NCBI GenBank assembly: GCA_028275265.1
Contig: JAPWUZ010000053.1
Location: 1-12,056 of the forward strand
DNA: 12,056 nucleotides
Reading direction: 5' to 3'
DNA from: Armatimonadota bacterium
GTDB lineage: Bacteria > Armatimonadota > HRBIN16
Part shown: piece after piece, positions 7,486-12,056 of the stretch
Numbering within the stretch: the first letter of the stretch is position 1
Layout of the letters: the number at the start of each line of letters is the position of its first letter
The notes under the pieces: generated by a model
Database searches by the model: none
What the model was told of the DNA's origin: nothing
The model's input: the letters and a program-made list of their open reading frames with translations, nothing else
Translations under genes and position numbers: made by a program

Positions 7486-7521
7486 TCTCCTCGGCCACCC
7501 CTTTATCCATCTTGCAGTATA

Positions 7522-9837
7522 TTACAACACCGCTGCGCCCTCCGCCGCAGGCGTCAGCCGCAACCGTGCCTCATTCTGCACAACGCGACACCCTTCCGCA
7601 GGAAGCACCTCATAGCAGCAGGAGGCGTACGCGGGAACGACCTTCGCAATCTCCTCCATCACCTGCTCCGCCGAGAAGACGGGTATCGGCTTGCCCAGAT
7701 AGACCGCCAGCTCCGCGAAGATGTTCAAATCGGGCTTGACTTCCGGCGACGGCGAGTTGAATGCCTTCCAGAAGCGTTGCACCCGTCCCTCGGTATTGGT
7801 AAAGGTGCCCTCTTTCTCCGCGACGCTCGCCGCGGGCAACACCACGTCTGCATATTGTGCGGTTTCGGTTAGGAACAGGTCCTGCACCACCACAAACCCG
7901 GCGTTCTCCAGGGCACGTTGCGCCAGTTCGGGGTCATGATACTTCTGCGCTACATCCTCACCCACGATATACAGCACCTGCATCTGTCCCCGTGCGGCGG
8001 CTTCCAGCATGGCGTGCGTGTTCAGGCCAGGCTCCCAAGGCAAGCCGACTTCCCACATCCGCTCGATTCGCCTGCGCGCCTCTGCATCCCCTATCGTTGC
8101 GTGCCCTGGCAACCCATCGGGTAACACGCCCATGTCCGCCGCTCCGTGCGAGTTCACCTCCGGCAGAAGGATATTCAAACCGCCGTTGTCGCGCGCGGCG
8201 TTGCCGGTCAAGATGGTCAGGTTCACCAGCAAGTGCACTAACCCGGCGTGGTCAGGATGGTTGCGCACCTTGTTTCCGCATAAGATAACTGTACCCTCGC
8301 CGAGCCACTCTATCGCCTCTTGCAGATGTTGCTCAGAAATGCCTGTTACTTCGGCAACCTGCTGCGGCGTATATGAGCGCACCGACTCCTGTAACGCCTG
8401 AAACTCTTCGGAAGGTAGCCTATCGGTCACCGCCTTGCCCGACGCCAACAACAGGTGAAGCAACCCGTTGACCAGTGTCGCTTCGGTGCCTTCGCGGTAT
8501 CGCAATACCAGCGGCTCCTCGAAGCGCAGCTCGGTCTCGGTAACCTCTGGATAGGCGATAAGCACCTTCGCCCCGCGGCGGTACCACGCCTTGCGTGCGC
8601 GCAGGAACACAATCGGCTGCTCGTCCACCAGCTCCGAACCGAGAATGAACACCGATTTCGCCTTCTCGATATCGGCGATAGCGTTCTGCGCGTAGGGCAC
8701 ACCGAGCCGTTTCAGCAATGGATTATCCGCCAGTGGCAGCTGGATGCGCTCCAGACGGTGGTCGATATTGTTCGTGCCCACCGCCACGCGCATCAGCTTC
8801 TGCAACAGGTATGCCTCCTCGTTGGAGAGATGCGCTCCACCGATAGCACCGACCGATTTCGCTCCGTGTTGCTCGACCGCCTGCCGAATGCGTGATGCGA
8901 TGAGTTGGTACGCCTCCACCCAGCTGGCGGTCACGAACCTGCCGTCTTTTCTGATAAGCGGGCTGAGCAAGCGGCGGTCGCTGTTGACATATTCGTGCCC
9001 GAACTTGCCCTTATCGCACGTCCACTCTTCGTTGACCGCTTCGTTCTCGCGTCCCAGCACGCGCACCAGCCGATTGGGACGATAATCCAGCCAGATGTTA
9101 CAGCCGTTGGAGCAGCGCGTGCAGATACTCTTTTGAGATTTCATATCCCACGGGCGCGCCCGGAAGCGGTACACGCGGCTCGTCAATGCTCCCACAGGGC
9201 AGAGCTCGATGGTATTGCCGGAAAAGCGCGAAGTGAACTCGGTATCATAGAAGGTGCTGACCATCGTGTCTGCGCCGCGCTTTAAGAAATCCAGCTGTGC
9301 ATCGCCCGAAATCTCCTGAGAAAAGCGTGTGCAACGGGCGCAGTGGATGCATCGCTCCCGGTCCAGCACCACGTAATCGCTAATGGGGAAGGCTTTGGGC
9401 AGGTGGCGCTTCTCTTCCACAAATCGCGATACCGCCGGGCCGTAAAACAGCGTGTTGTTCTGCAGGGGGCACTCGCCGCCGCGGTCGCAGATGGGGCAGT
9501 CCAGGGGATGGTTGATGAGTAGAAACTCCAGAATGCCACGTCGCGCCTTTTGGATCGCCACTGTATCGGTGAATATCACCATTCCCTGACTGGCTGGCAG
9601 GGTGCAGGAGGTCTGCGGCTTGGGCATCATGCGCACCGAGCCGTCCGGCTGCTTCGTCCCTGCCTCCACCAGGCACATCCGGCAGTTCGCTGCCTGCTCC
9701 TTGCCCAGGCGGGGATGGTAGCAGAAGAAGGGAATGTCCACGCCAATGCGCTTGGCGGACTCGATAATCATCTCCCCCTTGGGCACCTGAAGCTCGATAC
9801 CGTTTATTTCAATAGTGACCAGTTCCTGCTCCGCCAT
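7522..9837 (-). CDS. nuoG: NADH-quinone oxidoreductase subunit G with cluster N7 motif
   Basis: Largest peripheral subunit, 771 residues, carrying the Fe-S relay between NuoF/NuoE and NuoI. Cluster ligands are visible in order: the N1b [2Fe-2S] cluster at C39, C52, C55, C78; the N5 cluster with a histidine ligand at H110, C114, C117, C123; the N4 cluster at C163, C166, C169, C213; and an N7 set C239-x2-C242-x3-C246-x27-C274. N7 is known only in some bacteria and is off the main electron path. From about residue 235 the protein continues as a molybdopterin-oxidoreductase-like domain, which in complex I binds no molybdenum. The ATG at 9837 is the only usable start after the nuoF stop; GGGAGG lies 14 nt upstream, slightly far. 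The tail (about 735-771) has extra cysteines (ASCCYEV, EGC) of unknown role. Confidence 0.98.
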   Translation of the reverse strand: MAEQELVTIEINGIELQVPKGEMIIESAKRIGVDIPFFCYHPRLGKEQAANCRMCLVEAGTKQPDGSVRMMPKPQTSCTLPASQGMVIFTDTVAIQKARRGILEFLLINHPLDCPICDRGGECPLQNNTLFYGPAVSRFVEEKRHLPKAFPISDYVVLDRERCIHCARCTRFSQEISGDAQLDFLKRGADTMVSTFYDTEFTSRFSGNTIELCPVGALTSRVYRFRARPWDMKSQKSICTRCSNGCNIWLDYRPNRLVRVLGRENEAVNEEWTCDKGKFGHEYVNSDRRLLSPLIRKDGRFVTASWVEAYQLIASRIRQAVEQHGAKSVGAIGGAHLSNEEAYLLQKLMRVAVGTNNIDHRLERIQLPLADNPLLKRLGVPYAQNAIADIEKAKSVFILGSELVDEQPIVFLRARKAWYRRGAKVLIAYPEVTETELRFEEPLVLRYREGTEATLVNGLLHLLLASGKAVTDRLPSEEFQALQESVRSYTPQQVAEVTGISEQHLQEAIEWLGEGTVILCGNKVRNHPDHAGLVHLLVNLTILTGNAARDNGGLNILLPEVNSHGAADMGVLPDGLPGHATIGDAEARRRIERMWEVGLPWEPGLNTHAMLEAAARGQMQVLYIVGEDVAQKYHDPELAQRALENAGFVVVQDLFLTETAQYADVVLPAASVAEKEGTFTNTEGRVQRFWKAFNSPSPEVKPDLNIFAELAVYLGKPIPVFSAEQVMEEIAKVVPAYASCCYEVLPAEGCRVVQNEARLRLTPAAEGAAVL

Positions 9838-9857
9838 TTGTCCCTGAGTTGCCTCCC

Positions 9858-11147
9858 TTAAACCGCTGCGGAATATCTTTGCGCCTCCACCATCGAATGC
9901 CCGTGTTTGATGAAATACTCGTACTCGTGCCGGTAGTGCTTGATGCTGGCGCGGATGGGCCAGGCGGCGGCGTCACCCAGCGCACAGTAGCTACGCCCAT
10001 CTATCTGGTCGCAGATGTCCAGCAACAGGTCGATATCCTCCATCCGCCCGCCGCCCGCCAGAATGCGGTCAAAGATTTTGACCATCCAGCGCGTACCTTC
10101 CCGGCAGGGCGTGCACTTGCCGCAGGACTCGTGGGCGTAAAACGCTGCGGTGCGCCGCATGAAGCGGACAATGCAGACGGTATCGTTCAACACCATGAAA
10201 CCACCCGAGCCCAGCATCGTGCCTGCCGCCTGAAGCGACTCGTAATCCAGATTCACATCGCACTTCTCCGCCGGCAAAATGGGCACCGAGGAGCCTCCGG
10301 GGATAACTGCCTTCAGCTTCCCTTTGACACCTCCCGCCAGTTCGAGCAGCTCCATCAGCGGCGTGCCCATCTCCACTTCATAGTTGCCCGGCTTGTTCAC
10401 GTGCCCGCTCACCGAGAAGATTTTGGTGCCCGTACTTTTCTCCGTGCCCATCGATGCATACCATGCCCCACCATTGCGAATGATGGCGGGCACGCAAGAG
10501 AGTGTTTCCACGTTGTTAATCAGCGTGGGGCAGTTCCACAAACCCGCGATGGTGGGCAGGGGCGCGTGAGGGAACTTCAGGCGCGGCTGTCCGCGCTCGC
10601 CCATGATAGAGCTCATCATCGCAGACTCCTCACCGCACTCATAGGAGCCTGCGCCCATGTGGATATACAGGTCAAAATCCACCCCACTGCCCAGAATGTT
10701 CTTCCCCAGGTACCCGGCGCGATAGGCTTCGTCGATGGCGCGCCGCATCACGCGGGCGGGTTCCGTATACTCGCCGCGGATATAGATGTAGCCCACTTTA
10801 GATAGCGTTGCATACCCCGCGATGATAATGCCCTCAATCAGCTGGTGCGGATGGCGCATCATCAGCTCGCGGTCCTTGAAGGTGCCCGGCTCGCCCTCAT
10901 CCGCGTTGCACTGCACGTAGTGAGGCTGACTCTCGTCCTTGGGGATGCCGTTCCACTTAATCCACGCAGGGAACCCTGCGCCCCCTCGCCCCCGCAAGCC
11001 AGATGCCTTTACCTCATCAATCACCTGCTGGCGGGTCATACCCAGCGCCTTGCGCAACGCGCTGTAGCCGCCGTGCTGCTCGTACACCTCCAGTGTCTGG
11101 ATACCCGGAACGTCTATGTCTTTAAACAGTACTTTCAGCTCAGCCAT
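9858..11147 (-). CDS. nuoF: NADH-quinone oxidoreductase subunit F (NADH- and FMN-binding)
   Basis: The NADH dehydrogenase subunit: oxidises NADH at FMN and passes electrons to cluster N3. I place the start at the ATG at 11147 (MAELKVLF), giving 429 residues, the usual length; a start 17 codons upstream is possible but adds an arginine-rich tail that fits nothing. The chosen start overlaps the nuoE end by 8 nt, with AGGA 8 nt upstream. Motifs: GRGGAGFP (53-60) for FMN/NADH, NADEGEPGTFKDR (81-93), GAGSYECGEES (165-175), and N3 ligands C342, C345, C348 (ESCGKCTPCREG) and C388 (SYCALGDAAAWP). In the NADH pocket, the usual KPPFPA is replaced by KFPHAP with about three extra residues after it, putting H194 where Thermus Nqo1 has F205, and G67 replaces F78. 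Identification is certain; the pocket reading rests on alignment from memory. Confidence 0.96.
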   Translation of the reverse strand: MAELKVLFKDIDVPGIQTLEVYEQHGGYSALRKALGMTRQQVIDEVKASGLRGRGGAGFPAWIKWNGIPKDESQPHYVQCNADEGEPGTFKDRELMMRHPHQLIEGIIIAGYATLSKVGYIYIRGEYTEPARVMRRAIDEAYRAGYLGKNILGSGVDFDLYIHMGAGSYECGEESAMMSSIMGERGQPRLKFPHAPLPTIAGLWNCPTLINNVETLSCVPAIIRNGGAWYASMGTEKSTGTKIFSVSGHVNKPGNYEVEMGTPLMELLELAGGVKGKLKAVIPGGSSVPILPAEKCDVNLDYESLQAAGTMLGSGGFMVLNDTVCIVRFMRRTAAFYAHESCGKCTPCREGTRWMVKIFDRILAGGGRMEDIDLLLDICDQIDGRSYCALGDAAAWPIRASIKHYRHEYEYFIKHGHSMVEAQRYSAAV

Positions 11148-11820
11148 CTCGCCCGTCCTGTTCCGCCTCCCTTGCGCTCTGCGCCTTTTCCAGCGCACGC
11201 TCGATGTCTTGCCGCTCGCTTTCAGACAGGTGGCACTGTACGATGGTATCCGCCAGCTGTACCACCGTGTGTTCGTCGCTCTGTTTCAGCTGCTCAATCA
11301 AGGCGTCTATCTTTTCGGGAGTGAGATTACCAAAGTAGCGATTGCCCACCTGCATGACGGGTGCGTTGCCGCAGTCGTTCAGGCATTCCACCTCCATCAG
11401 CGTGAACTGCCCATCGGGTGTGGTTTCACCCACCTTAATGCCCAGTTTCTGCTCCAGATAACGCAGAATCTCATAGCCACCGCAAATGGAGCAGGTCAAA
11501 TTGGTGCATACCTCCAGCATCACCCGTCCGACGGGGCGTTTGTTGTACATCGTGTAGAAAGTCGCAACGCCCTGTACCACTGCATAGGAGGTGCCGAGCC
11601 GGTATGCTACCTCCATCAACGCCTCTGGCGGCAGGTAGCCCCCATACTCCCTCTGGGCAATCCACAGGGCTGGTAACATCGCCGCCCGCTTGGTCGGATA
11701 ATGCTGTTTGATGCGTTCCAGCTCCTCAACAGCCTTCTGGGAGAAGCGCAGCTCGGGAGGGTGCTTCTCGTCGATACGCCGCACCCGGGGATATTCGCCC
11801 AGTTGAATCCGTTCGCTCAT
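11140..11820 (-). CDS. nuoE: NADH-quinone oxidoreductase subunit E with C-terminal tail
   Basis: Thioredoxin-like [2Fe-2S] subunit that binds cluster N1a next to NuoF; 226 residues. The helical N-terminal domain (about 25-95, with PALWIAQREYGGYLPPEAL and GVATFYTMYNKRPVG) precedes the thioredoxin fold with ligands C105 and C110 (CTNLTC) and C146 and C150 (CLNDC), followed by GNAPVMQVGNRYFGNLTPEKIDALI. Most NuoE proteins end soon after this point. Here about 45 more residues follow (from about 181), rich in charged residues and likely helical, ending in EAEQDGRDG. The tail is genuine coding sequence because nuoF starts only 8 nt before its stop. The ATG at 11820 overlaps the nuoD stop (ATGA), with GGGGGAG 8 nt upstream. 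Confidence 0.97.
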   Translation of the reverse strand: MSERIQLGEYPRVRRIDEKHPPELRFSQKAVEELERIKQHYPTKRAAMLPALWIAQREYGGYLPPEALMEVAYRLGTSYAVVQGVATFYTMYNKRPVGRVMLEVCTNLTCSICGGYEILRYLEQKLGIKVGETTPDGQFTLMEVECLNDCGNAPVMQVGNRYFGNLTPEKIDALIEQLKQSDEHTVVQLADTIVQCHLSESERQDIERALEKAQSAREAEQDGRDG

Positions 11821-12056
11821 CGGTCAATCTCCCCCAGCACGATATCGATGCTCCCGATGATTGCCACAATGTCCGCCACCATATGCCCTTTGCTCATCAG
11901 AGACAATGCCTGCAGGTTCATGAAGCAGGGCGGTCGCGTCTTCACCCGCCATGGACGGTTGCTGCCGTCGCTCACCACGTAGTAGCCAATTTCCCCCTTG
12001 GGTCCCTCTATGGGCACGTACGCCTCCCCCTCCGGCGGGCGGAAGCCTTCTGTCCA
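11817..12056 (-). CDS. nuoD: NADH-quinone oxidoreductase subunit D (C-terminal 79 residues only)
   Basis: The 49-kDa subunit lines the quinone-binding site with NuoB and NuoH. Only its last 79 codons are in the window; the 5' part lies beyond the right edge. The visible end has the standard C-terminal pattern: GEAYVPIEGPKGEIGYYVVS, then RPPCFMNLQALSLMSKGHM, and VAIIGSIDIVLGEIDR at the terminus. The TGA stop overlaps the nuoE ATG in ATGA. It cannot be told from this part whether the gene is a separate nuoD or a nuoCD fusion. Confidence 0.96.
   Translation of the reverse strand, partial: WTEGFRPPEGEAYVPIEGPKGEIGYYVVSDGSNRPWRVKTRPPCFMNLQALSLMSKGHMVADIVAIIGSIDIVLGEIDR

Noticed and set aside
9849..10805. 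318-codon open frame on the plus strand opposite nuoF
   Set aside because: It runs antisense to a certain nuoF gene, its protein has the arginine/histidine/alanine-rich look of a high-GC shadow frame, and no domain is recognisable.
11148..11198. Longer nuoF start 17 codons upstream
   Set aside because: It adds an arginine-rich tail unlike any NuoF N-terminus and overlaps nuoE by 59 nt; the ATG at 11147 gives the normal length and a usable ribosome binding site.

Overview
The window holds one strand-uniform, tightly packed block of respiratory complex I genes (proton-pumping NADH:quinone oxidoreductase, NDH-1), all on the minus strand. In transcription order (right to left) the genes are nuoD (3' end only), nuoE, nuoF, nuoG, nuoH, nuoJ, nuoK, nuoL, nuoM, a non-nuo gene of the uroporphyrinogen decarboxylase (URO-D) superfamily, and nuoN (cut by the left window edge). 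nuoA, nuoB, nuoC and most of nuoD would lie beyond the right edge, as would the operon promoter. No RNA genes, insertion sequences or CRISPR repeats were seen, and nothing but short spacers interrupts the coding sequence except one 161-bp gap at 1883-2043.

The genes cover all three modules of the enzyme. NuoE, NuoF and NuoG form the NADH-oxidising module: FMN plus Fe-S clusters N1a, N3, N1b, N4, N5 and a complete N7 motif. NuoD and NuoH belong to the quinone-reducing connection. NuoJ, K, L, M and N form the membrane proton-pumping arm. Because NuoE, F and G are present, the enzyme should accept NADH rather than only ferredoxin. Junctions are short or overlapping (nuoD/nuoE 4 nt, nuoE/nuoF 8 nt, URO-D gene/nuoN 4 nt, others 2-36 nt apart), and most genes have purine-rich Shine-Dalgarno sequences, so a single polycistronic transcript is likely.

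Three things depart from the textbook order. First, nuoI (the ferredoxin-like subunit carrying N6a and N6b), normally between nuoH and nuoJ, is absent; only 10 nt separate those genes. Second, a 313-residue URO-D-superfamily protein, more like the corrinoid/methyl-transfer branch than true HemE, sits between nuoM and nuoN and is translationally coupled to nuoN. Third, the gap just upstream of it carries a 57-bp interspersed palindromic repeat. Smaller points are a changed NADH pocket in NuoF and a C-terminal tail on NuoE.

Organism: an aerobically or anaerobically respiring bacterium of fairly high GC. The URO-D-like gene in a catabolic or operonic context together with this palindrome type would fit Armatimonadota or another environmental, possibly thermophilic, lineage. 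That is a weak inference from memory, not something the sequence proves.
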